A stretch of 20,967 nt of DNA from a virus. Numbering within the stretch: position 1 is the stretch's first letter; each line of letters begins with the position of its first letter. Shown here one piece after another: positions 1 to 6,197 of the stretch. The notes under the pieces were generated by a model. That model was not told the DNA's origin. It searched no databases and saw only the letters and a program-made list of their open reading frames with translations. The translations under genes and the position numbers were made by a program. Location: positions 1 through 20,967 of IMG/VR virus record IMGVR_UViG_3300028793_000006; one strand, 5' to 3'.

Positions 1-20
1 CCGTTCGTGATTTTATATAT

Positions 21-45
21 CCGGAACGGTTTTCCGGTCTGTTTT
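21..45. terminator. Terminator-like hairpin near the left edge
   Basis: CCGGAA (21-26) and TTCCGG (32-37) form a perfect 6-bp stem with a 5-base loop, followed by a T-rich stretch (TCTGTTTT). This resembles a weak intrinsic terminator that would end a transcript entering from the left. A second overlapping inverted repeat pairs CCGTTC (1-6) with GAACGG (24-29). The first 20 bases are unusually AT-rich for this window. A cos or pac site is often found just upstream of the terminase genes, so this segment could belong to one, but nothing here proves that. Confidence 0.35.
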
Positions 46-178
46 GGCTGGTCAGGGCGTTGCACAGTGTGTGTGTCTGTCCATTGTGGCCGCGTGTGGG
101 TCGGGGGAAGATCGGCACACCTGCCACTATGGCTACGCTGTGTGATGTGGCGTGGTCGGTCCGGCGGGTCGTGTGAGT
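46..178. other. Leader upstream of terminase genes, no supported gene
   Basis: This segment lies between the left hairpin and the small terminase gene. It has a short GT-rich run near 67-80. The only sense ORF is a 15-codon frame at 129-176 without a ribosome binding site. I see no convincing promoter; a cos/pac site could lie here but no diagnostic sequence is recognised. Confidence 0.3.
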
Positions 179-460
179 ATGGCGGCGGGGCGGCGGATGT
201 CTGGGACTGTGGAGTTGGCGGTAAAGCGCGATATCAAGGCGATGGGTGCGCGGCCGGGACGTGGGACGCTTGCGGCGTTGGCGCTCGTGTTGGCTCGGGC
301 GATTGATGATGGGCCGGCGCCATCGATGGTTTCGAAAATGGTGAGTGAGCTACGCGCGTGTATGACTGCATTGGGGAAGGGTGGCGGCGATGACGGCGAC
401 GATGACAGCGCGTTCGCTGCTGACATGTCCACCCCTGTACGGGACGCCACGCTCTCCTGA
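179..460 (+). CDS. Putative terminase small subunit
   Basis: This encodes a small protein of about 93 residues directly upstream of, and overlapping by about 70 bases, the large terminase gene. That is the usual place and size of an actinophage small terminase subunit, which recognises the packaging site and presents DNA to the large subunit. The body is helical and basic (SGTVELAVKRDI, GTLAALALVLARAID) and the C-terminus has a Gly/Asp-rich tail (GGGDDGDDD). No helix-turn-helix is certain by eye. The start is ambiguous: GTG at 152, ATG at 179 and ATG at 197 share the frame, and none has a strong ribosome binding site. ATG 179 is a compromise. The assignment rests mainly on position and size. 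Confidence 0.6.
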   Translation: MAAGRRMSGTVELAVKRDIKAMGARPGRGTLAALALVLARAIDDGPAPSMVSKMVSELRACMTALGKGGGDDGDDDSAFAADMSTPVRDATLS

Positions 461-1916
461 GCGGGCCACGCTTGGCCCTAAGGTGGCTGAGATTGCCGCG
501 ATGATGGGGCGGCCGTTCATGCCTCATCAGGCGTATATGGCGGATGTGGCGTTGGAGATTGACCCGGAGACTGGGTTGCTCGCCTACCCCGAGGTGGTGA
601 TCATCGGGCCGCGTCAGGTGACGGGTAAGACGGAGTGGCTGTTGCCGATGTTGACGCATCGCTGTATCGGGTTTGAGCATGCCGGTCCACAGCGTGTGCT
701 GTATACGGCGCAGACGGCTGATGACGCCCGGTTGAAGTGGCGGGATGTCCACTTGGAACGGTTGAGGGATGTTCCCAAGCTGGGGCGTCGGTTTTCTGCC
801 CGGTTGACGCAAAACAAGGAAGCCTTCATTTGGGCTAACGGGTCGATGTGGTCGCCGGGTTCGACGACGGGAAAGAAGGGCGGTACGGGCGACACACTCG
901 ACATGGCGGTGATCGATGAGGCGTGGTCGCGTCCGGATAGCCGGACAGAGTTGGGTATGCGTCCGGCCATGATGACGCGGCCGTGGTCGCAGCTCATCGT
1001 CGCGTCGATGATTCCGGGTCTGTCCCGGGCCAAGCCTGGCGAGTGGCCGTATCTGCGCCATAAGCGGCAGGTGGGCCGGGCGAGGGTTGAGGCCGGTGTG
1101 CGGCACGGTATGGCGTTTTTCGATTTCAGTGCACGTCCGGGTATGGATCCGGGCGACCCTGAAACGTGGTGGTCGTGCATGCCGGGCTTGGGCCGGACTG
1201 TTGCGGAGCGAAAGGTTCGTGACGACTTCGCAGCCATGGACCCGGTTGATTTTTGTGCGGAGTATCTGGGTTGGGAACCGGAAACCACTACCCCGGGGTG
1301 GAGCTTGATACGTGAGAAGACGTGGGAGGGTTTGAAGGATCCCATGAGCACGATCGACGGCGTGCCTGCGCTCTGCCTGGAGATCACGGAGGATCGCGCG
1401 TTCGGATACATTCTGGCAGCTGGCCACCGCACGGATGGGCATTGGCATGTTGAGGTGGTTGAGCCGGGCCATCGGGTGACCGGGCCGGAGGCTATGGGCA
1501 CAACGTGGATGCTGCCGCGTGCTTTGGAGTTGGTGGAGGAGTGGAAACCGTCCACTGTGGTGATCGACCCGCGCAGGCCGGCGGCGTCGCTGATTGTGCC
1601 GCTGCGTAAGGCGGGCGTGCATGTGCTCACACCGAACACGCTGGACTCTGCGGCGGCGTGTGGACGGTTCTATGACGCTACAGGGGATGCTGCGCGGGAG
1701 GAGGATGATGGTGTGCGCATGTTCCACTTAGGCCAGCCCGAGCTTGACGCATCGTTGGGTGCGGCACGCAGGCTGGATACCGGTAGTGGTGGCGCGTTCA
1801 CGTTCGTTAAGCGCGGGTCTGCGGGTACCCTGTCGCCACTGTATGGCGTGACGTTGGCGATGCATGGCGTTGAGGTCATGTCGACGAAGCCGATCCCGCG
1901 TTCCAAAATTTGGTGA
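390..1916 (+). CDS. terL: Terminase large subunit (packaging ATPase/nuclease)
   Basis: This is the motor ATPase that pumps DNA into the prohead and the nuclease that cuts the concatemer. The N-terminal ATPase domain has a Walker A-like loop, GPRQVTGKTE (residues 73-82, with G79-K80-T81), and a Walker B strand, DMAVIDEA (171-178, catalytic E177). The C-terminal half has candidate RNase H-fold nuclease acidic residues in LEITED (E331/D335) and VVIDP (D393). The 508-residue length is normal for the family. ATG 390 is preferred because GGGGAAGGG at 373-381 sits at the right distance. The alternative GTG 381 would lie inside that site and adds three residues. The gene overlaps the small subunit gene, implying coupled translation. 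Confidence 0.93.
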   Translation: MTATMTARSLLTCPPLYGTPRSPERATLGPKVAEIAAMMGRPFMPHQAYMADVALEIDPETGLLAYPEVVIIGPRQVTGKTEWLLPMLTHRCIGFEHAGPQRVLYTAQTADDARLKWRDVHLERLRDVPKLGRRFSARLTQNKEAFIWANGSMWSPGSTTGKKGGTGDTLDMAVIDEAWSRPDSRTELGMRPAMMTRPWSQLIVASMIPGLSRAKPGEWPYLRHKRQVGRARVEAGVRHGMAFFDFSARPGMDPGDPETWWSCMPGLGRTVAERKVRDDFAAMDPVDFCAEYLGWEPETTTPGWSLIREKTWEGLKDPMSTIDGVPALCLEITEDRAFGYILAAGHRTDGHWHVEVVEPGHRVTGPEAMGTTWMLPRALELVEEWKPSTVVIDPRRPAASLIVPLRKAGVHVLTPNTLDSAAACGRFYDATGDAAREEDDGVRMFHLGQPELDASLGAARRLDTGSGGAFTFVKRGSAGTLSPLYGVTLAMHGVEVMSTKPIPRSKIW

Positions 1917-1933
1917 CAGAAAGGGGTTGGGCG

Positions 1934-2182
1934 ATGAGTGTTCAGGCGGACGAAACCATGTGGCTGCCGACGATGGAGGAAACCGCAGCCAGGCCGAGGC
2001 GGCGTAGGGTTCGTGGGTTTCGGTTCAGCGCTGTGCCGTCGATGCCGCTGCTCGCGCAGGTGTGCGGTGGGGTTGCTGCGTTGGTCGGCGTGTTCCTGCT
2101 GTGGGGTTTAGCGATTACGCTGATCGCAGGTGGTATCACCACCGTTGTCCTCGGGGCACTGCGAGAGGCTGAAAAGGTCTAG
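1934..2182 (+). CDS. Small membrane protein between terminase and portal
   Basis: This 82-residue protein is of unrecognised family. An N-terminal polar part with an Arg-rich patch (RPRRRRVRGFRF) is followed by a long hydrophobic stretch from about residue 41 to 72 (AQVCGGVAALVGVFLLWGLA, then ITLIAGGITTVVLGAL). This could be one or two membrane passes. The positive patch before the first helix suggests a cytoplasmic N-terminus. ATG 1934 has AGAAAGGGG 7 bases upstream; a GTG at 1913 overlapping the terminase stop is in frame but less well placed. It ends two bases before the portal start. Its role is unknown. Confidence 0.75.
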   Translation: MSVQADETMWLPTMEETAARPRRRRVRGFRFSAVPSMPLLAQVCGGVAALVGVFLLWGLAITLIAGGITTVVLGALREAEKV

Positions 2183-2184
2183 AC

Positions 2185-3381
2185 ATGGGACTGGGGCGTT
2201 TGCTGACGCGCTCGACGCAGTATACGGCGACCGACACCATCACCGGCGCCACAGCTACGTTCACGGTGCTCGACAACCTGAATCCGCAGTTCGCCACGAT
2301 CGGCACCTATCAGGCCGGTATGACAATCCCGGGTGCGTGGCGGGCCGCGATCCTGCTGTCGGACCTGTTGGGTGAGGTGCCGTGGAATGCCTACCGGCAG
2401 ATAGCGGGCCAGCCTGAGCAGATGCTGTTGCCACGGCCACCGCTGCTTGAGCAGCCGGTACCGCCGGACACGCGGATGACCACCTTCTCATCGTGGGCGC
2501 TGGATCTGATCTGGCACGGCAACGCAGTTGGTGTGATCGCCGCACGCAACTTCCAGGGCTGGCCTACGGCTGCGATCGCGGTGCCGGCCGATAACGTGGC
2601 GGTGCGCCGGGTGACCCCGTTCGTTGATTCGCCGCTGCCTGTGGGCGCTTTGGAGTATTCGATCGGATCCATGCGCCTTGGTAGCCAGGACGTCCTACAC
2701 ATCAAAGGCCCGTGCCGGCCGGGGGCGGTGCGCGGCATGGGTGTGTTGGAGACGCAACTGTCCACACTGAATCTGGCGTTGGACCAGGGCAGGCAGGCAC
2801 AGTCGGTTTCCAACCATGGTGTGCCGACCGGGGTGTTGACGTCGTCGAATCCGGACCTGAGCGACGAGGAGGCCGCAAACCTGAAGCTGGCGTGGTTGGC
2901 GTCGCAGTCGTCGAGGACGGTCGCAGTGTTGAACGCCTCGACGACGTTTGAGCCGCTGTCGTGGAACCCCGACGAGATGCAAATGGTGGAGGCACGCAAG
3001 TACACGCTCGGCGAGTTGGAGCTGATTTTCGGCCTGCCCGTGGGTTGGCTCGGGGGAATGTCGAGTCAACGCCAGTATTCCAACATCGAGCAGGACGCCG
3101 TAAATCTGCTCAAGTTTTCCCTCGGCGGGCACCTGGCCCGGTTTGAGCAGACACTTTCGTTGGCGTTTCCGCGCGGCACAGAGGTACGCGCCAACCTGGA
3201 TTCTGTGTTGAGAGCGGACACGTTGACCCGCTACCAGGCGCATGCGATCGCACTGGATAAGGCGTTCCTGTCTGTGGATGAGGTGCGTGAGTTGGAGCAC
3301 CGTGCGCCGTTGCCGGACAAGCCGGCCACGCTCGACACGTTCGCAGAGCCGCAGATGATGCCGCAGATGGTTCAGCCGTGA
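2185..3381 (+). CDS. Portal protein, HK97 family
   Basis: This is the dodecameric ring at the capsid vertex through which DNA enters and leaves and to which terminase and connector dock. The 398-residue length and order of motifs fit HK97-type portals: an N-terminal wing region (GAWRAAILLSDLLGEVPW), HGNAVGVI near residue 112, LHIKGPCRPGAVRGMG near 171-186, and the C-terminal helical region with YSNIEQDAVNLLKFSL. ATG 2185 follows AAAAGG and lies two bases after the preceding stop. The stop overlaps the next GTG by four bases (GTGA). It stands upstream of the protease and capsid genes, the standard head-module order. Confidence 0.92.
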   Translation: MGLGRLLTRSTQYTATDTITGATATFTVLDNLNPQFATIGTYQAGMTIPGAWRAAILLSDLLGEVPWNAYRQIAGQPEQMLLPRPPLLEQPVPPDTRMTTFSSWALDLIWHGNAVGVIAARNFQGWPTAAIAVPADNVAVRRVTPFVDSPLPVGALEYSIGSMRLGSQDVLHIKGPCRPGAVRGMGVLETQLSTLNLALDQGRQAQSVSNHGVPTGVLTSSNPDLSDEEAANLKLAWLASQSSRTVAVLNASTTFEPLSWNPDEMQMVEARKYTLGELELIFGLPVGWLGGMSSQRQYSNIEQDAVNLLKFSLGGHLARFEQTLSLAFPRGTEVRANLDSVLRADTLTRYQAHAIALDKAFLSVDEVRELEHRAPLPDKPATLDTFAEPQMMPQMVQP

Positions 3382-3629
3382 CCGGGCCTGCCGGGGATTA
3401 CGGCGAACTGTTGGCCAGGGCCAGCGAATTTCTTCACATGCCCGAGGATCCCGCCGAACCTGTGCTAGACACGGGTGCCGTCATCGCTGCCGAGGGTAAA
3501 GTCCGTGCCGACGCAGAGCCGTTCCTGCGGGAACGGTTGCCCGTGCTGCCTGCACACAATACGGCCGTGGTAGCGGATGATGGTGACGACACCTGCGCAG
3601 GCGAACCGACCGAAGTGGAGCAGCCATGA
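3378..3629 (+). CDS. Hypothetical protein, acidic, between portal and SAP protein
   Basis: This 83-residue acidic protein has no recognised family. It begins with GTG 3378, which overlaps the portal stop by four bases, and ends in an ATGA overlap with the SAP gene, so it is translationally coupled on both sides. The sequence is rich in Asp, Glu, Ala and Pro, with no hydrophobic helix and a low-complexity C-terminus (DDGDDTCAGEPTEVEQP). The coupling and undisturbed frame support a real gene. A role as a capsid-assembly accessory is only a guess from position. Confidence 0.65.
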   Translation: MTGPAGDYGELLARASEFLHMPEDPAEPVLDTGAVIAAEGKVRADAEPFLRERLPVLPAHNTAVVADDGDDTCAGEPTEVEQP

Positions 3630-3943
3630 ACGAGACGTATGAGGACTGGACGGTTGCCGAGCTACAGGAGTTGCTGCGTAGCCGGGAACTGCCTGTGTCT
3701 GGCAGCAAACCTGAACTGGTTGAACGTTTGATCGCTGCGGACAAGGCGGCGGCCAAGGCCGAGGCTAAGGCGGAGGCCAAGCCTGCGGACAAGGCGGAGG
3801 CGAAGGCGGAGAAGGCCCGTCAGGCTGGGGAATGTGTTGTCGACGACGGCACGCCGCACACTGGCCGGGCCGTCAACGGGGTCATCTGTTCTGCGCATGC
3901 GATGCGCTACCGTGCGGACGGAAGGCTCCGGGCAGATGGCTGA
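3626..3943 (+). CDS. SAP-domain protein with Lys/Ala-rich linker
   Basis: Residues 7-39 match a SAP motif (DWTVAELQELLRSRELPVSG, then SKPELVERLIAAD), a helix-extended-helix fold that binds DNA or RNA. Residues 40-66 are an AEAK/ADK-type charged repeat, probably a helical linker. The C-terminal 35 residues hold C70, H78, C88 and H91 (C-x7-H-x9-C-x2-H), a possible small metal site. SAP proteins occur in head modules of some actinophages, but their function is not settled. They could bind packaged DNA or the portal. The start overlaps the previous stop (ATGA), preceded by GGAGCAG. The stop overlaps the protease start by eight bases. Confidence 0.8.
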   Translation: MNETYEDWTVAELQELLRSRELPVSGSKPELVERLIAADKAAAKAEAKAEAKPADKAEAKAEKARQAGECVVDDGTPHTGRAVNGVICSAHAMRYRADGRLRADG

Positions 3944-4550
3944 GATGCAGTACCGCTCATTCCGCCCGGACCTGGAAGTCCGGTCCGGTGGGGACGGTCG
4001 CACGATCTACGGCATCGTGGTGCCGTACAACGCGCCCACCCGCATCAACCAAGACTTGGTGGAGTCGTTCGCCCGGGGCGCCTTCAACCACCAGCTGGCG
4101 GCGCCGTCGCGGGTCAAACTGTCCCGTGAACATGTGCTGTTGGGTGGCACGCTGATCGGCGCGGGCATGATGTTCCGCGATGATGGGGCCGGACTGTACG
4201 GGGAGCTACGGGCGTCGAAAACTCCGGTCGGCGACGAGACGATTGAGCTTGTGCGCGATGGTGCGCTCAACCAACTGTCCATCATGTTTGAAGAGCGCCA
4301 AAACCGGCGTCTGGCCGGCGGCGTCACTGAGCGGGTCAAAGCACACCTGGCAGAGGTCGCAGTCGTGTTGGAAGGCGCGTACGGTGATTTGGCTGCGGCG
4401 GCCGGTGTGCGCTCCGCACATGGGGACGCAGTGTTGGCAGCCACAGATGCTGAACTCCGGGCAAAGGCCGAGGAGTATCTGAGGCAGCTGCCCGAGCCGC
4501 CCGACCACGAGCTGGCGATCCGCTCCATCCGCCTCGGCATGCCGGGCTGA
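3936..4550 (+). CDS. Prohead maturation protease, S78 family
   Basis: This serine protease is packaged inside the prohead. It removes the N-terminal delta/scaffold domain of the capsid protein before expansion. H66 lies in KLSREH and S115 in LNQLSIMFE, matching the spacing of the HK97 protease catalytic His and Ser. The fold begins with RTIYGIVVPYNAPT and SFARGAF, both family-typical. ATG 3936 is chosen because GGAAGG at 3920-3925 sits 10 bases upstream. The frame is open further back to 3834, but that part overlaps the SAP gene and reads as low-complexity shadow. The predicted product has 204 residues. Confidence 0.88.
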   Translation: MAEMQYRSFRPDLEVRSGGDGRTIYGIVVPYNAPTRINQDLVESFARGAFNHQLAAPSRVKLSREHVLLGGTLIGAGMMFRDDGAGLYGELRASKTPVGDETIELVRDGALNQLSIMFEERQNRRLAGGVTERVKAHLAEVAVVLEGAYGDLAAAAGVRSAHGDAVLAATDAELRAKAEEYLRQLPEPPDHELAIRSIRLGMPG

Positions 4551-4557
4551 CATCCGC

Positions 4558-4585
4558 CCGTTTCTGTTACCGTAGGCCGAAACGG
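4558..4585. repeat. Inverted repeat downstream of the protease gene
   Basis: CCGTTTC (4558-4564) and GAAACGG (4579-4585) are perfect 7-bp arms with a 14-base loop, beginning seven bases after the protease stop. No T-run follows, so it is at best a weak or factor-dependent terminator, or an RNA processing or stability element in the protease-capsid gap. Confidence 0.35.
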
Positions 4586-4593
4586 CTCGACAT

Positions 4594-4675
4594 CGGCACC
4601 CTCGCCTATCGACGCGACCACCCCGGCAGACTCAATGTGACGCCGGCACCGTCGCCTATCGACGCGACCACCCCG
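4594..4675. repeat. 32-base direct repeat, two copies at 50-base spacing
   Basis: Copies at 4594-4625 and 4644-4675 share 31 of 32 bases (core CGCCTATCGACGCGACCA); the single difference is C4601 versus G4651. They fill most of the non-coding gap before the capsid gene and end 20 bases before its start. The 50-base offset is not a multiple of three, which argues against a coding repeat. Copy two can form a GTCGC/GCGAC stem (4651-4655 with 4664-4668); copy one loses the outer pair. Confidence 0.85.
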
Positions 4676-4695
4676 ATCACTCGCAAGGAGCTTCC

Positions 4696-6120
4696 GTGTT
4701 TCTTGTGAATGGGGAGTGGGTGGCCGGTATGGCCGAAAACGTTTACCTGAAAGCGTTGCGCGAGCAGTACGACGCGCTCAAGAAAAGCATTGAAGGGCTG
4801 CAGATCCGCGCAGCCGAAGCCAAGCGGGATATGACCAACGAAGAGCTGCGGTCGGTTGTCGAGCAGGGCGAGAAGGCTAAGGCACTGTACACGCAGATCG
4901 AAGACCTGTCTGAGATCGAGCTGCGCAACGCCAAGGTTGAGGCGATGGGGGCAAAGGTCCTCGCCGCACTGACCGGTAACCGCACCGACACCAGCGGCGA
5001 TGACGGTGCCGGCGGGGGCGACGGGACCGATGACGGTACCCGGTCTGTGAAGCTGGGCGGCGCCAAGACTCAGGAACGCGACCCGGGCCTCTACACCCGC
5101 GGCTCGGAGTACTCGTTCGTCGGTGACCAGTACCGTGCGGCCAGAATGGGTGAGACTGCGGCAGCTGAGCGGCTGGTCAAGCATTCGCGCATCCTGGTCG
5201 ACCTGGCACGCAGCGATGTGCACCTGCGTGACGTGCTCGGCGCGGGTGCTACCACGTTCGGTGCGGGCCTGGTGCCGCCGGTGTGGCTGGCCGAGCAGTT
5301 CGCGCCCGTGTTGCACCGCAGGCTGCGGGTGGCGTCAGTGCTGCGGCAGGTTCCGTGGGCTGGCCCGTTCGCGTGGTCGATCCCGGTTGCCGGCACCGTG
5401 GCGAAGACGTCGACCGTTGCCGAGGGTGTCAACACCACAGAGTCGGATCCGGCGTACGCGATCCTGACCGTTACCCCGAAGCCCATCATGGGCTACACAG
5501 AGGTTTCCCGGCAGATGTTGGAGGCTTCGAACCCGGCTGTGGATGCCATCATCTGGGGCGACCTGACCGGGGATTTCTATGACAATGCCGAACTGGAGTG
5601 CATCGTTGCGCTCAACGGTCAGGCCAACGTCAACGCGGTGACTGTGTCGGCCGGTGTGCTCACCACTACCGACATTGCGTTGCAGCGCGCCGGCCTGCTC
5701 GACGGTATCGCCGCGATCTCTGATGCACCCGCGGGTGACGCCGACTTCTTTGTCGGCCGCACCGCGCGTTGGACCACGTACCTGAAGTTCACCGATACGA
5801 CCGGCCGTCCGCTGATTCTGGCGCAGGCATACAACCCAGCCAATGCGATCGGTCAGGGCGGCGCCACGCAAGGGTTCCGCTCGCCGATTCAGGGCACGCT
5901 GGAGAACCTTGAGGTGGTGACGTCGCCGACGGTTGCCGCGTCGACGGGGTTCATCATCAACTCGCAGGAACACCTTTTCTCCATCTCTCCGCCGATGCAA
6001 TTCCAGTTCGACCAGCCGGCCGGGCCTGCCCTCATCCGGGTCGGTATCTGGGGCTACGAGGCGGTCACGTTCGGCCGCAGGCCGAAGGCGGTCACGAAGG
6101 TCACGTATTCCGGCAGCTAA
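4696..6120 (+). CDS. Major capsid protein, HK97 fold, with N-terminal scaffold domain
   Basis: This 474-residue protein forms the icosahedral shell. Residues 12-95 are a charged coiled coil (YLKALREQYDALKKSIEGLQ and on), the built-in delta/scaffold domain. A Gly/Asp linker at about 96-116 follows (GDDGAGGGDGTDDG), and the HK97 shell fold starts after about residue 125. Motifs VPPVWLAEQF, PVAGTVAKTS, YTEVSRQMLEAS and NAELECIVALNG are typical of HK97-fold capsids. The protease probably cuts near the end of the linker. GTG 4696 is chosen because AAGGAG (4685-4690) lies five bases upstream; ATG 4729 is a weaker alternative. The leader carries the direct repeats and a strong hairpin follows the stop. 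Confidence 0.93.
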   Translation: MFLVNGEWVAGMAENVYLKALREQYDALKKSIEGLQIRAAEAKRDMTNEELRSVVEQGEKAKALYTQIEDLSEIELRNAKVEAMGAKVLAALTGNRTDTSGDDGAGGGDGTDDGTRSVKLGGAKTQERDPGLYTRGSEYSFVGDQYRAARMGETAAAERLVKHSRILVDLARSDVHLRDVLGAGATTFGAGLVPPVWLAEQFAPVLHRRLRVASVLRQVPWAGPFAWSIPVAGTVAKTSTVAEGVNTTESDPAYAILTVTPKPIMGYTEVSRQMLEASNPAVDAIIWGDLTGDFYDNAELECIVALNGQANVNAVTVSAGVLTTTDIALQRAGLLDGIAAISDAPAGDADFFVGRTARWTTYLKFTDTTGRPLILAQAYNPANAIGQGGATQGFRSPIQGTLENLEVVTSPTVAASTGFIINSQEHLFSISPPMQFQFDQPAGPALIRVGIWGYEAVTFGRRPKAVTKVTYSGS

Positions 6121-6127
6121 CCAACGT

Positions 6128-6177
6128 CCCGGCCCGCCGCCTGGGATAGCCGGCGGGCCGGGGCTTCAGCTATCCCA
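6128..6177 (+). promoter_or_regulatory. Strong hairpin with pseudoknot potential after the capsid gene
   Basis: Bases 6128-6139 and 6151-6162 form a perfect 12-bp, almost all G/C stem with an 11-base loop, seven bases after the capsid stop. The loop bases 6142-6150 (TGGGATAGC) are perfectly complementary to 6169-6177 (GCTATCCCA). The RNA could therefore fold as an H-type pseudoknot, or switch between two mutually exclusive hairpins. No T-tract follows, so it is not a classical intrinsic terminator. It could reduce read-through from the heavily expressed capsid gene or protect the 3' end of its mRNA. Confidence 0.75.
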
Positions 6178-6197
6178 ACCAAGAAAGGGCGTGCCCG

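Noticed and set aside
129-176. 15-codon open frame upstream of the small terminase gene
   Set aside because: No ribosome binding site at a usable distance and no recognisable product; too short to support.
234-1727. 497-residue open frame on the minus strand across the terminase genes
   Set aside because: Its composition is Arg/His/Pro-rich low complexity typical of antisense shadows in GC-rich genes. It lies over well-identified terminase coding sequence.
3740-3815. Short AEAK-type repeats as a DNA repeat element
   Set aside because: They are in-frame coding repeats of a charged helical linker in the SAP protein and need no separate explanation.
3834-3935. N-terminal extension of the prohead protease to 3834
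   Set aside because: It would overlap the SAP gene by about 110 bases and adds low-complexity residues. GGAAGG before ATG 3936 gives a family-normal start.
4594-4675. CRISPR-like repeat-spacer structure
   Set aside because: Only two copies with an 18-base gap, no further units, no cas genes; better described as a paired direct repeat.
4637-4707. Short GTG-initiated frame through the second direct repeat into the capsid start
   Set aside because: About 23 codons, no ribosome binding site. The two repeat copies are in different frames, so a coding role is unlikely.
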